A stretch of 64,000 bases of DNA. It comes from Winogradskyella schleiferi (GTDB taxonomy: Bacteria; Bacteroidota; Bacteroidia; Flavobacteriales; Flavobacteriaceae). Shown here piece after piece: positions 37,138 through 46,848 of this stretch. Within the stretch, counting starts at the first letter, position 1; each line of letters opens with the position of its first letter. The notes below the pieces were generated by a model that was not told the DNA's origin, searched no databases, and saw only the letters and a list, made by a program, of their open reading frames with translations. The DNA is taken from the NCBI RefSeq assembly GCF_013394655.1, contig NZ_CP053351.1, positions 2,386,501-2,450,500 on the forward strand, given 5' to 3'. The position numbers were made by a program, and so were the translations under genes.

Positions 37138-37166
37138 GAACATATTGCTTATATTATTGAACATAT
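37138..37166. promoter_or_regulatory. Direct repeats with 21-bp spacing, probable AraC-regulator site
   Basis: GAACATAT at 37138-37145 and again at 37159-37166, exactly 21 bp apart, inside extended matches (AT-x-GAACATAT). Two-helical-turn direct repeats are the usual binding arrangement of AraC-family regulators. Confidence 0.55.
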
Positions 37167-37210
37167 CTATTATTAACTATTTTTAAGACTATTTTTTCGT
37201 AATATTGAAT

Positions 37211-38125
37211 ATGAGCAGTTTATTAACGCAGCATAAAAGCCACAGAAAACTATCTACTTTAGTAGAAAATAGGACGACCTATAATGCTGAATATGCAGAA
37301 CTCAATATTTATGAAACCCATGCTTTTGCAGAAAAAGTGTCATTGACGTTTGACTTTCCTATTATTGCCAGCATGCTTACCGGAAAAAAAGTAATGCACC
37401 TTGATGGTTTTGAAGCTTTTGATTTTTTTCCTGGGGAATCTGTTGTGATGCCAACGAATAAAGAAATGGTTATTGATTTTCCATTGGCCACAAAAGATAA
37501 GCCCACCCAATGTCTGGCTTTGGGAATTGATGCTTTTAAGATTGAAGAAGTTGTAGCGAAGTTTAACCATAATGTCGCCATAGAAAATGAAAACAACAAT
37601 TGGGACTTAGACAAATCCACATCGCACCTTATAAACAATGTTGATGTTAATCATTTAATAGAACGATTGACATATACGTTTACGAACAGTAATAAATCTA
37701 AAGATGTGCTGCTGGATTTAATGATTCAGGAATTAATTGTACGACTACTTCAAACGAAAGCTAAATCCTTAATTATAAATGACAACAATACTTTTAATGA
37801 TACCCGAATTGGAACGGTCATCAAATTTATTAAGGATAATTTAACCAATAAGGACATCTCAGTAGATCTATTAGCAAAGAAAGCCTACATGAGCACCTCT
37901 CATTTTCACAAACAATTTAAAAACACCTTGGGCATCTCTCCTATTGATTATATTAATTCTGAAAAAATCAAGTTTTCCAAAAAGCTTATTAAACAATACA
38001 GGAATTTACGAATGTCCGAAGTGGCCTATAAATCTGGATTCAACAACACAAGTTATTTTAACCGGCAATTCAAAAAAATGGAAATGATGACGCCTCAACA
38101 GTTCAAACTTTCCGTGAGTAAATAA
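37211..38125 (+). CDS. AraC family transcriptional regulator
   Basis: 304 residues from the ATG at 37211 (a TTG at 37205 would add two). The N-terminal region (about 1-160) is of the AraC_N type (IASMLTGKKVMHLDGFEAFDFFPGESVVMP). The C-terminal double helix-turn-helix (about 205-300) has ISVDLLAKKAYMSTSHFHKQFKNTLGISPIDYI and SEVAYKSGFNNTSYFNRQFKK-x(4)-TPQQF. It is divergent from the aldehyde dehydrogenase with a 172-bp shared regulatory region, so it probably controls that gene in response to an aldehyde or alcohol. Confidence 0.92.
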   Translation: MSSLLTQHKSHRKLSTLVENRTTYNAEYAELNIYETHAFAEKVSLTFDFPIIASMLTGKKVMHLDGFEAFDFFPGESVVMPTNKEMVIDFPLATKDKPTQCLALGIDAFKIEEVVAKFNHNVAIENENNNWDLDKSTSHLINNVDVNHLIERLTYTFTNSNKSKDVLLDLMIQELIVRLLQTKAKSLIINDNNTFNDTRIGTVIKFIKDNLTNKDISVDLLAKKAYMSTSHFHKQFKNTLGISPIDYINSEKIKFSKKLIKQYRNLRMSEVAYKSGFNNTSYFNRQFKKMEMMTPQQFKLSVSK

Positions 38126-38222
38126 GAAGCCTCGTAATTTTACCGAACATAATTACTTCTTACACTAATTATTTCACATATTAGCAACATTTAGATATAT
38201 TGCCTGTCTTACACAAATCTAG

Positions 38223-40151
38223 ATGACAAAATATTTACTCACAGCTATATTCACTATAGCATTTCTGACCACTTCTCTTGGTCAACGAAAAATAGAACCT
38301 GATGCTTACGATATTGCCAAAGCAAAACAACTAAAAAAAACATTTGACCATAAAGACGACGAGATTGCACTCGAAGAAAGTATAGACTATGTGACTTTCG
38401 ATTTTGACAACCGCAACCAAAAAGTAACGGTCAGTCATGATTTAAAAGAGAAAATGATCAACATGATTTCTCGTGCAGATATCCAAAAGTATTCTTTTTA
38501 TAATGACCAATCCACCATCGAAGAATTCGAAATCTTATACAAAAACAACAAAAATGCTAGTTTTCGTATTAAAGATGAGGCTTCTGTAAGTAGCGATTTA
38601 TTTCATGTCGATTCAAGAGTGAAATTCACACACGTTGACTTCCCCTTACAAGGTTACCGTTACGGCACGCATATTTTAAAGTCCTACAAAGACATTAAAT
38701 ATTTTACAAAATTGTATTTCAATGATGACTATCCGATTGAAAAAAAGGTAATTTCTGTTGAAATTCCAGATTGGTTAAATCTCGAATTAAAAGAACTGAA
38801 TTTTGAAGGTTATGACATTGAAAAAACGATACAACCAAACACAAGGAACAAATCTAAAATTCACATCTATACTTTGAAAAATGTGCCTGCAATGCGCCAG
38901 GTTTCCAATGCTCCTGGACCGACTTACGTTTATCCGCATTTATTGGTCTTGGCAAAATCATATACTATAAAAGACGAAACCACGCCTATTTTCGATTCTA
39001 CCCAAGATCTCTACAATTGGTATATATCATTGGTAAATAGTTTGGAAAATGACAATACAGACCTAAAATCCAAAGTCGCAGAATTGACCAAAGATGCCAA
39101 AACGGACGAAGAAAAAATAAAGAACATCTATTATTGGGTTCAGGACAATATTAGATATATTGCTTTTGAAGATGGTATCGCCGGATTTAAACCAGACGAA
39201 GCCGCCAACGTTTTCAACAAAAGATATGGCGATTGCAAAGGTATGGCAAATCTCACCAAGCAAATGCTGATAGAAGCTGGCTTTGATGCGCGACTCACAT
39301 GGATAGGCACCAAGCGTATCGCTTATGATTATTCCACACCAAATTTATCGGTTGACAATCATATGATTTGTTCGCTTTTTAAAGATGATGACATCATCTT
39401 TTTAGATGGTACAGAAAAGTTTAATGCCTTTGGAGAATATGCAGATCGCATACAAGGCAAGCAAGTTTTAATTGAGGATGACGATGCCTTTATTTTGAAA
39501 CACGTGCCAACAAGCGATGCCGTATTTAATAAGGAATATCATAATTACCAACTGACTTTAGACGATGAAACCCTAACTGGTAAAGTTGAAAAAGAATTTA
39601 ATGGCGAAAGCCGATCTAATCTTCTGTATTACATTGACCAATCGAAAACAGATAAAAAGGACGAGTTCTTGGAATCTTATTTAAGCAGAGCAGACAGCAA
39701 CAGAAAGGTCAGTAACATTACAACGTCCGATTTGTCCAACAGAGAACTTAACGTCACTATTTCTCACGATCTTGAAGTAAAAAATGCCGTTTCAACATTT
39801 GATAATTCCATATACATTGATCTCGATTTAGATAAAGAATTCAACGGTTACGAATTAAAGGAACGTGATGTAGATTTTATATTCAGCTCAAAAAAATACT
39901 TGGAATCTACCACTGAATTACAAATACCAAATGGATATTCAGTTACACATGTTCCGAAAAACATTAAGGTTTCAAGTGATAATTATGATTTATCTGTGAG
40001 TTTCGAAACTGAAAATAACATCTTGACTTACAAAAAATTATTCGAGATTAAAAATGCAAAAATCGAAACTAATGATTTTGAAGAATGGAATACATTCATA
40101 AAAGATCTCAACACCATCTATCAAGAACAAATTATCCTGACAAAAGACTAA
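38223..40151 (+). CDS. Exported DUF3857/transglutaminase-like protein
   Basis: 642 residues with a signal peptide (MTKYLLTAIFTIAFLTTSLGQ). DUF3857 covers roughly residues 50-240. A transglutaminase-like core follows, with a complete Cys-His-Asp triad: Cys338 in RYGDCKGMA, His380 in SVDNHMIC and Asp395 in IFLDGTEKF. The rest is a beta-rich C-terminal domain. Such proteins are periplasmic or exported; the substrate is unknown. It lies 17 bp upstream of a paralogue, so they form an operon. Confidence 0.9.
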   Translation: MTKYLLTAIFTIAFLTTSLGQRKIEPDAYDIAKAKQLKKTFDHKDDEIALEESIDYVTFDFDNRNQKVTVSHDLKEKMINMISRADIQKYSFYNDQSTIEEFEILYKNNKNASFRIKDEASVSSDLFHVDSRVKFTHVDFPLQGYRYGTHILKSYKDIKYFTKLYFNDDYPIEKKVISVEIPDWLNLELKELNFEGYDIEKTIQPNTRNKSKIHIYTLKNVPAMRQVSNAPGPTYVYPHLLVLAKSYTIKDETTPIFDSTQDLYNWYISLVNSLENDNTDLKSKVAELTKDAKTDEEKIKNIYYWVQDNIRYIAFEDGIAGFKPDEAANVFNKRYGDCKGMANLTKQMLIEAGFDARLTWIGTKRIAYDYSTPNLSVDNHMICSLFKDDDIIFLDGTEKFNAFGEYADRIQGKQVLIEDDDAFILKHVPTSDAVFNKEYHNYQLTLDDETLTGKVEKEFNGESRSNLLYYIDQSKTDKKDEFLESYLSRADSNRKVSNITTSDLSNRELNVTISHDLEVKNAVSTFDNSIYIDLDLDKEFNGYELKERDVDFIFSSKKYLESTTELQIPNGYSVTHVPKNIKVSSDNYDLSVSFETENNILTYKKLFEIKNAKIETNDFEEWNTFIKDLNTIYQEQIILTKD

Positions 40152-40168
40152 CAACTAGCAATTAACAC

Positions 40169-42343
40169 ATGAAAACCAAAACACTAAACGCTTTACTATT
40201 ATTTTTTACATTTACCATTTTTTCACAATCCAAAGAGGAATTAGCCGCAAGAGACTTTTTCTGGGGAGCCACTGATGCTTATAAAACGGTTACTGAAGTT
40301 CCAGAAAAATGGGCCAATGAATCTGCTGTCATATTATATAAAAACGAAAATTACGATTTCCACAAGTTTGGAAAAAATGTGACTTATACAAGTTCTATAA
40401 GACAACGTATAAAACTGTTGGATAAGGCTTCCGTAGAAGAATTTTCTGAATTTGTGTTTAAAAAGCGCTTCAGATCAGATAAAGGGCGTTACACCTATTT
40501 GCAAAAAGGAAATAATTACGTTGGTGTAAAAATCGTAAAACCAGACGGGAGCGAAGTAGAAATTGATGTAGAGGAAGAATCAGTTGAAGTCGATGGCGAA
40601 ACTAAACTTGCGATTTCGAACTTAGAAATCGGAGACATTATAGATTATTATTTTTATCGTTTAGAGCCTTTTAAAACCACCTATGCTTTTGGGTTCGATC
40701 CTGTGGAAACGTACTTAGGTGAAGAATACCCTGTGGTAGATTTTAAATTGTTTTTTGAGACTGAAAATGATTTTTTTATCAATTTTAATTCATTTAACGG
40801 CGCACCTCAACTGACCGAAATTCCAACCGAAAAACGAAACATGAGACGTTATGAACTTATCGATTCAGATATAGAAAAGATTCAATCGACACGATGGTCT
40901 TACCCACTTCTAGAGTTACCGTCATATAAATTTCAAGTTTATTTTGCGAGATCTGGAAAGTTCGAAGATAGAGCGATGGCCTTTCTCCCAGAGAATGAAG
41001 AAAAAATCAAAACATCGGTTTCAAAAGAGGAAGTTTTAGAACTTTACGCTAAACGTTTTACACCTTTTGGTAACCTTGGAGATATTGAAAGATATTTCAA
41101 AAACAAAACCTTTAAGAATGATAGTGAAAAAGTAATAGAGGGCTATTACTTTATGAGGCATTATTACCTAACACGCTTCGTGGAAGCCATAATAGTAAAG
41201 GATGCAGAAATTTTATACAATCCATTTGAGTTTTATGGAATGCCTGTTTTTATTGAAAATCAAAAGCAATTTGTTCGACACTTTACAGCATTTTTATTCG
41301 AGCAAGATATAAAATACGAAATTATAGTCGCAAAAAAACGTTATGACGGTCCTATTGATGATTTATTGATTGAAAAAAACTTAAATGCCCTAGTTAAAGT
41401 AAAAACCAACCCTCCTATTTATGCTGACCACTTTAGCGTACATACTAATATTAACGAATTTTCGCCTTTAATTGAAGATACAGATGTTTATGAACTATAT
41501 CCAACAAAAAAGAAAAATAAAATTGATGTCATAAAAAAAGGAAAATTACCTGTATCAACACATTTAGACAATGAAACAAAAAAGGATATTACGTTCAGTC
41601 TTAATGATGATTTTTCGGGTATTAACTTAAGCGCTGTAACCAATTATAAAGGGCATTCCAAAAAAGACGAACAATTAGATCGCTTAATGTTCATGGACTA
41701 CGTAACGGAAGATTATGCAAAGTATGAAACCCAACCTTGGATTGAATTAGTTAAACGTAAAAAAAATAGGGAACGCTATAAAAAGGAACTCGCAGCTGTT
41801 GTTGAAAAAATTAAGGTCAAACAGAAGGAACGCTTTGAAAAAAGCGCAAAAGCTGAATTTCAAGTTGGCGATATTGAGGACTATACCTTTGAAATAAAAG
41901 ATACAGGTCGTTACGCTTTCGATTCATATTTCACATTTACAGAAAGTTTTGAAGCCAAGAATTCATTGATAAAAAAAGCAGGTCCCAACTATATTATTGA
42001 AATAGGAAAATTAATTGGTGGGCAAATTGATATTGAAGAAAAAGAACATGAGCGTACTACAAACATAAATACAGCAAGCGCAAGAAGTTACAATTACAAC
42101 ATCACCTTTAATATTCCCGATGGCTATACAGTTGCTGGCTTGGATAAATTAAATAAATCTGTAGATAATGAAACTGGCGCTTTTATCAGCACAGCTGTAC
42201 TTGAAGACAATCGACTGGTTGTAAATACTACAAAACAATATAAAAACAATTTTGAGCCAAAAAGTAATTGGAGTAAAATGATTGCGTTTTTAGATGAAGC
42301 GAATCAATTTACCAATGAGAAAATTTTGTTGAAGAAGAAATAA
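40169..42343 (+). CDS. Exported DUF3857 protein without a recognisable transglutaminase triad
   Basis: 724 residues, signal peptide MKTKTLNALLLFFTFTIFSQ. The DUF3857-like N-terminal half (SSIRQRIKLLDKASVEEFSE, then YTYLQKGNNYVGVKIVKPDG) parallels the gene upstream. The position where the paralogue has YGDCKG carries no Cys-containing motif (YGMPVFIENQKQFVRHF), so catalysis is unlikely. It may be a structural or regulatory partner of the active paralogue. It is second in the operon and ends at a strong terminator. Confidence 0.85.
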   Translation: MKTKTLNALLLFFTFTIFSQSKEELAARDFFWGATDAYKTVTEVPEKWANESAVILYKNENYDFHKFGKNVTYTSSIRQRIKLLDKASVEEFSEFVFKKRFRSDKGRYTYLQKGNNYVGVKIVKPDGSEVEIDVEEESVEVDGETKLAISNLEIGDIIDYYFYRLEPFKTTYAFGFDPVETYLGEEYPVVDFKLFFETENDFFINFNSFNGAPQLTEIPTEKRNMRRYELIDSDIEKIQSTRWSYPLLELPSYKFQVYFARSGKFEDRAMAFLPENEEKIKTSVSKEEVLELYAKRFTPFGNLGDIERYFKNKTFKNDSEKVIEGYYFMRHYYLTRFVEAIIVKDAEILYNPFEFYGMPVFIENQKQFVRHFTAFLFEQDIKYEIIVAKKRYDGPIDDLLIEKNLNALVKVKTNPPIYADHFSVHTNINEFSPLIEDTDVYELYPTKKKNKIDVIKKGKLPVSTHLDNETKKDITFSLNDDFSGINLSAVTNYKGHSKKDEQLDRLMFMDYVTEDYAKYETQPWIELVKRKKNRERYKKELAAVVEKIKVKQKERFEKSAKAEFQVGDIEDYTFEIKDTGRYAFDSYFTFTESFEAKNSLIKKAGPNYIIEIGKLIGGQIDIEEKEHERTTNINTASARSYNYNITFNIPDGYTVAGLDKLNKSVDNETGAFISTAVLEDNRLVVNTTKQYKNNFEPKSNWSKMIAFLDEANQFTNEKILLKKK

Positions 42344-42364
42344 ATCACGCTTCATATATTATGA

Positions 42365-42402
42365 CCTCTTGTGATTCTTTGAAAAATCGCAAGAGGTTTT
42401 TT
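42365..42402 (+). terminator. Terminator after the DUF3857 operon
   Basis: A 12-bp stem with one G-T wobble (cctcttgtgatt at 42365-42376, aatcgcaagagg at 42385-42396) followed by six T. Confidence 0.92.
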
Positions 42403-42469
42403 ATTTATTTTTTACTAAGGTTCGATTAAATATTTTGTTTTTACTCAAAGTCTTGGTTCTATTGGGTCC

Positions 42470-43039
42470 TTAGTGTTTAGTTTTATTAATTACTATCATT
42501 CTATAATTCGACTCAGATTTATGTCCATTATCCTCAAAGATATATTTGAATCCTTTCTCCACAATGTGGTGGACTTTTTCTTCAAATCCAATGGTGTCTT
42601 TTAGAATTTGGACTTTTTTTCCTGTGTCCTGAATACAGAAAATGACTAAACATCCTTTTCTGATTTGGGATATTATTTTTTTGATAAATTCAGTTTCTTT
42701 TATTCGGTCATTCTTTTCGAAATGAAACATACTATCGAGTAACACATAATCATATTCTTTAAAATTTTCAAACTTGAATATATCGGCAATTACACCATTT
42801 AAGGCCAAATTTTCATCCCTCGCAATTTGGTTCATTTGTTCAATTCCAACTTTCGAGCTGTCAATTCCGGTTACGTCAAATCCAATTCGAGCTAATGGAA
42901 TGGAATCCCGTCCCTGTCCGCAACCTAAATCCAAAACTTTTCCATTTTTTGGATATTTATTAAAAAATTCTATCAGTTTTGGGTATGGTTCTCCAAACAG
43001 GTTTTCGGTCCGATAATATTTGTCATAAATTAAAGTCAT
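42470..43039 (-). CDS. Class I SAM-dependent methyltransferase (TehB-like)
   Basis: 189 residues. SAM-binding motif I is VLDLGCGQGRDSIPLARIG, with VTGIDSS as motif II and VLLDSMFHFEK in the post-II region. It is close in layout to TehB/ubiquinone-type small-molecule methyltransferases. The substrate is unknown. It is a single gene between the DUF3857 operon (convergent) and the symporter operon (same strand, 61 bp away). Confidence 0.88.
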   Translation of the reverse strand: MTLIYDKYYRTENLFGEPYPKLIEFFNKYPKNGKVLDLGCGQGRDSIPLARIGFDVTGIDSSKVGIEQMNQIARDENLALNGVIADIFKFENFKEYDYVLLDSMFHFEKNDRIKETEFIKKIISQIRKGCLVIFCIQDTGKKVQILKDTIGFEEKVHHIVEKGFKYIFEDNGHKSESNYRMIVINKTKH

Positions 43040-43100
43040 TTCGCTTTTTTACATCGAACTTATTTAGATAGCACCAACTCGTTCAAGATTTTTAATAGTT

Positions 43101-44831
43101 TCAATGATCAACAGCCTCACCAGCTCCACTAGGAATTCTAATTTTTTCCACCAACTCCTGAACATCTTGAGGAGGCGCTTTTGTAAATTTCATTATCGTT
43201 ATTGAAACTATAAAATTGAATAGCATTGCTATAGTCCCAAAACCTTCGGGCGAAATCCCGAACCACCAATCGGCTTTTTCTCCACCTCCAAACCAGCCAA
43301 ACTTAAATTTAGTCATATAAAACAACATGGCAGATATGCCGACAACCATCCCAGCTATGGCACCTTCTTTATTCATTTTTTTATAAAATATGCCTAAAAT
43401 AATAGCCGGAAAGAATGATGCAGCAGCCAGACCGAAAGCTAAAGCTACAGTCGCTGCGACAAAACCTGGCGGATTAATACCAAAATAACCAGCGACACAA
43501 ACGGCTATAACTGCTGATAAACGCGCCGCAATTAATTCGCCATTTTCTGAAATATTAGGATTTATCATTTTCTTGATTAAATCGTGAGAAACTGATGAGG
43601 AAATAACCAATAGCAGACCAGCTGCAGTAGATAGTGCTGCTGCTAATGCACCTGCAGCCACTAAAGCAATAACCCAATTTGGGAGATGGGCAATTTCTGG
43701 ATTTGCCAATACCATAATGTCATTGTCTACCACCAATTCATTTTTAGATGTATTCGCTACATATTGAATGATGCCATCATTATTTTTATCTGTAAATGTT
43801 ATTAATCCAGTAGTTTCCCATTTCTTAAACCATATTGGCATTTCTTCATACGGTTGATTTGATACAGTTTCAATCATATTTGTTCTAGCAAAAACAGAAA
43901 CTGCTGGTGCTGTGGAATATAAAATTACAATAAGCAATAAAGCTAATCCTGCAGATTTCCTAGCATCCTTAACCCGTTTTACGGTAAAGAATCGTACGAT
44001 GACATGCGGTAATCCTGCAGTTCCTACCATTAAAGCCAACGTGATAGCGAAAATATCCATCGTAGATTTTGAACCTTCTGTATATTCCGTAAAACCAAGA
44101 TCAGTACTTAATCCATCGAGTTTATCCAATAAATAAGTTCCTGAGCCATCAGATAATGTGCTACCAAATCCCAATTGTGGAATCGGGTTACCTGTCATTT
44201 GAATGGATATAAAAATCGCTGGTACCATAAAAGCAAATATGAGTACACAATATTGCGCCACTTGCGTATATGTAATGCCTTTCATTCCACCCAAAACAGC
44301 ATAAAACAACACGATAATCATTCCTATAATCACACCAGTATTAATATCAACTTCCAAAAAGCGTGAAAATACCAGTCCAACACCTCGCATTTGCCCTGCG
44401 ACATAGGTAAACGATACAATGAGCGCACAAATTACGCCAACTAAACGTGCCGTATTCGAATAATACCGATCACCAATAAAATCGGGAACCGTAAACTTTC
44501 CAAATTTTCGCAAATAGGGCGCCAAGAGTAATGCCAAAAGCACATAGCCGCCTGTCCAACCCATTAAATATACGGCACCATCATAACCGGCAAAAGAAAT
44601 AATTCCAGCCATAGAAATAAAAGAGGCAGCACTCATCCAATCTGCAGCAGTTGCCATTCCGTTTGCTAAAGGAGAAACACCTCCACCAGCGACATAAAAT
44701 TCTTTGGTGGAACCAGCTCTAGACCAAATCGCAATACCTATATAAAGTGTAAATGTGATGCCGACTAAAATATAAGTCCAAGTTTGAACATCCATTTCGG
44801 CTATAAGTAATAATCTATTCATCATAGCCAT
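43101..44831 (-). CDS. Sodium:solute symporter large subunit (ActP-like, VC_2705 subfamily)
   Basis: 576 residues, about 13 membrane segments, SSS family. The stretch FYVAGGGVSPLANGMATAADWMSAASFISMAG is typical of acetate/monocarboxylate symporters paired with a DUF4212 small subunit, which overlaps its start. Alternative starts are at 44822 (MNRLLL) and 44795 (MDVQTW, the usual start of homologues). It would import a short carboxylate with sodium into the cytoplasm. Nearby acs and aceBA favour acetate, by inference. It is third in an apparent operon with the small subunit and an AgcS transporter. Confidence 0.92.
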   Translation of the reverse strand: MAMMNRLLLIAEMDVQTWTYILVGITFTLYIGIAIWSRAGSTKEFYVAGGGVSPLANGMATAADWMSAASFISMAGIISFAGYDGAVYLMGWTGGYVLLALLLAPYLRKFGKFTVPDFIGDRYYSNTARLVGVICALIVSFTYVAGQMRGVGLVFSRFLEVDINTGVIIGMIIVLFYAVLGGMKGITYTQVAQYCVLIFAFMVPAIFISIQMTGNPIPQLGFGSTLSDGSGTYLLDKLDGLSTDLGFTEYTEGSKSTMDIFAITLALMVGTAGLPHVIVRFFTVKRVKDARKSAGLALLLIVILYSTAPAVSVFARTNMIETVSNQPYEEMPIWFKKWETTGLITFTDKNNDGIIQYVANTSKNELVVDNDIMVLANPEIAHLPNWVIALVAAGALAAALSTAAGLLLVISSSVSHDLIKKMINPNISENGELIAARLSAVIAVCVAGYFGINPPGFVAATVALAFGLAAASFFPAIILGIFYKKMNKEGAIAGMVVGISAMLFYMTKFKFGWFGGGEKADWWFGISPEGFGTIAMLFNFIVSITIMKFTKAPPQDVQELVEKIRIPSGAGEAVDH

Positions 44832-45078
44832 ATTTTTTGTCGAGATTATTCATCAACTTCACATACACAAAAATGAGGACAACAAATACATACATTGAAC
44901 CTTGTTGCGCAAACCAAAATCCTAATTTAAAGCCTCCGATTTTAATGGAGTTTAATTCATCTTTAAACAAAATTCCAGCACCATATGAAACTGTGAACCA
45001 AATGAGCAGAAGAATTAAAACATACTTTATATTTTCGCGCCAATAGGCTTTAGGATTTGCTTTTGGTTTCATTATCAC
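44815..45078 (-). CDS. Symporter small subunit (DUF4212)
   Basis: 87 residues with two membrane helices (YVLILLLIWFTVSYGAGILF and GSMYVFVVLIFVYVKLMNNL) and the typical YWRENIKY and GFKLGFWFAQQGS stretches. It is the accessory subunit of VC_2705-type symporters. Its 3' end overlaps the large subunit start by 17 bp and its 5' end overlaps the AgcS gene by 29 bp, which indicates translational coupling. A second Met at residue 3 is also a possible start. Confidence 0.93.
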   Translation of the reverse strand: MIMKPKANPKAYWRENIKYVLILLLIWFTVSYGAGILFKDELNSIKIGGFKLGFWFAQQGSMYVFVVLIFVYVKLMNNLDKKYGYDE

Positions 45079-46450
45079 TTTGTTTTAGTCGTTTGGCATA
45101 ACTTTTTAATTCTTCAATTACTTTTGGTGCTAAAAGAATGGTCGCAATCATTGTAGGAATAGCCATCAAGGCAAATACGCCATCTATGAGATTAATCATC
45201 ATGCTTAAACTCGTAGTTGCTCCAATAAGAATGCTTACAATATAGAAATAATTATAATAGTGTTTTTTATCGTCACCAAAAAGAAAGGACATACACTTTG
45301 TACCATAATACGAATAAGAAAACAATGAGCTCAAACTAAAAACTGCAATACAAATTAGCAATAAATACTTGCCATAGTTTGGCATCACATCTGCGAAAGC
45401 CGAAGCCGTAAGGCTTACTCCATTATCTGAAGTGGTTTCCCAAACACCAGTAACCAAAATTGCCAGAGCTGTTAGCGTACAAACAATAAGGGTGTCGATG
45501 GCTGGCCCAAGCATAGCGACCAGACCTTCACGAATTGGTTCATCTGTTTTTGCTGCGCCATGTGCCATTGGCGCTGTACCAATTCCAGCTTCATTTGAGA
45601 ACGCTCCACGCTTAATACCATGAAGAATCAATGCGCCCAAAACACCTCCTAAAAACGTATCGTCCTTAGGATAATAGTTAGCGGCAAAAGCATCCGAAAA
45701 AATCAGTTTAAGATAATAGACCAACATATCGCTATGTGCCACCAAGATAATAATGACCAACACAAAGTATAGAGCGACCATACTTGGGACTAATCGTGAG
45801 GCCACAGACCCAATCCTTTTGATACCTCCTAAAATAACTAAAGCCGTAATACTTATTAGAACAAAACCAATAATAAGGTTAGATTTCAATCCAACTTCCA
45901 CACCATTCGGAATTAATAAAATATCATTTAATGCTTGTGTGAGCTGATTCACATTAAAAACGGGAAGTGCTCCTATAAGTCCACATAAACTAAAAAAAAC
46001 AGCCAATGGTTCCCAAGATTTTCCTAAGCCTTCTATAATAAAATACATTGGACCACCTTGAATTTCGCCTGCACTATCTTGACCTCTAAACATAATGGCT
46101 AAAGTAGATGTAAAGAATTTTGTGGACATGCCTACTACAGCACTAATCCACATCCAAAAAACCGCTCCAGGACCACCAATTGAAATGGCGACTGCAACTC
46201 CTGCAATATTTCCCATACCTACCGTTGCAGACAAAGCCGTCGTTAACGCTTGAAAATGAGAAATCTGACCAGGATCATTAGGATCATCAAATTTTCCTCG
46301 AAGCACGTTTACAGCATGACCTAAATATCGAAACGGTAAAAAATGTGAACGAATTAATAAATATAAGCCGCCACCAATCAATAAAATAAGCAAAGGCAAA
46401 CCCCAAGCTAAGGACGAAAAATCGCTAAGAAGTTGGTTCAAAAATTCCAT
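45050..46450 (-). CDS. Alanine/glycine:cation symporter (AgcS family)
   Basis: 466 residues with 10-11 membrane segments. Family stretches include TTALSATVGMGNIAGVAVAISIGGPGAVFWMW, RGAFSNEAGIGTAPMAHGAAKTDEP and LFSYSYYGTKCMSFLFG. It takes up alanine or glycine with sodium. It is first in an operon with the two-subunit symporter. Glycine uptake could complement threonine aldolase, but there is no direct genetic link. Confidence 0.95.
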   Translation of the reverse strand: MEFLNQLLSDFSSLAWGLPLLILLIGGGLYLLIRSHFLPFRYLGHAVNVLRGKFDDPNDPGQISHFQALTTALSATVGMGNIAGVAVAISIGGPGAVFWMWISAVVGMSTKFFTSTLAIMFRGQDSAGEIQGGPMYFIIEGLGKSWEPLAVFFSLCGLIGALPVFNVNQLTQALNDILLIPNGVEVGLKSNLIIGFVLISITALVILGGIKRIGSVASRLVPSMVALYFVLVIIILVAHSDMLVYYLKLIFSDAFAANYYPKDDTFLGGVLGALILHGIKRGAFSNEAGIGTAPMAHGAAKTDEPIREGLVAMLGPAIDTLIVCTLTALAILVTGVWETTSDNGVSLTASAFADVMPNYGKYLLLICIAVFSLSSLFSYSYYGTKCMSFLFGDDKKHYYNYFYIVSILIGATTSLSMMINLIDGVFALMAIPTMIATILLAPKVIEELKSYAKRLKQSDNETKSKS

Positions 46451-46795
46451 AGATTATAAATGTAGTAAACCGTTTTAATTTATGCCGAAATGTTTACGAT
46501 TAATTTGAGATTAGGATATTGAAGGGATGATTTCTAATTTGGGAACTACTAACTTTGGTTTTCCAATAATATGAATTAACACAACCAAAATGGTAGTACT
46601 ATTTTTAGGCTTTATTTTCAAAATCAAATGGCAATTTCGAAACCGTAAGCAAACAATATTATAAAAAAACATAATTGATACTCCATTATAATAATTACCA
46701 AAAACTTTGAAAACAAAAATTACTCAAACCTTCTATAGTTCACTAACTTAAACACTTTATTATCTTATATTTATAAGAACAATAGTTCACCATCA
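46451..46795. other. Intergenic region, no gene seen
   Basis: AT-rich sequence between the divergent AgcS gene and the SDR locus. No open frame of note, no tRNA and no long inverted repeat is visible. Confidence 0.5.
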
Positions 46796-46848
46796 ATGAA
46801 AACAAGTATTAATAATACAAATATCGACACTATTAAGAGATCAACACC

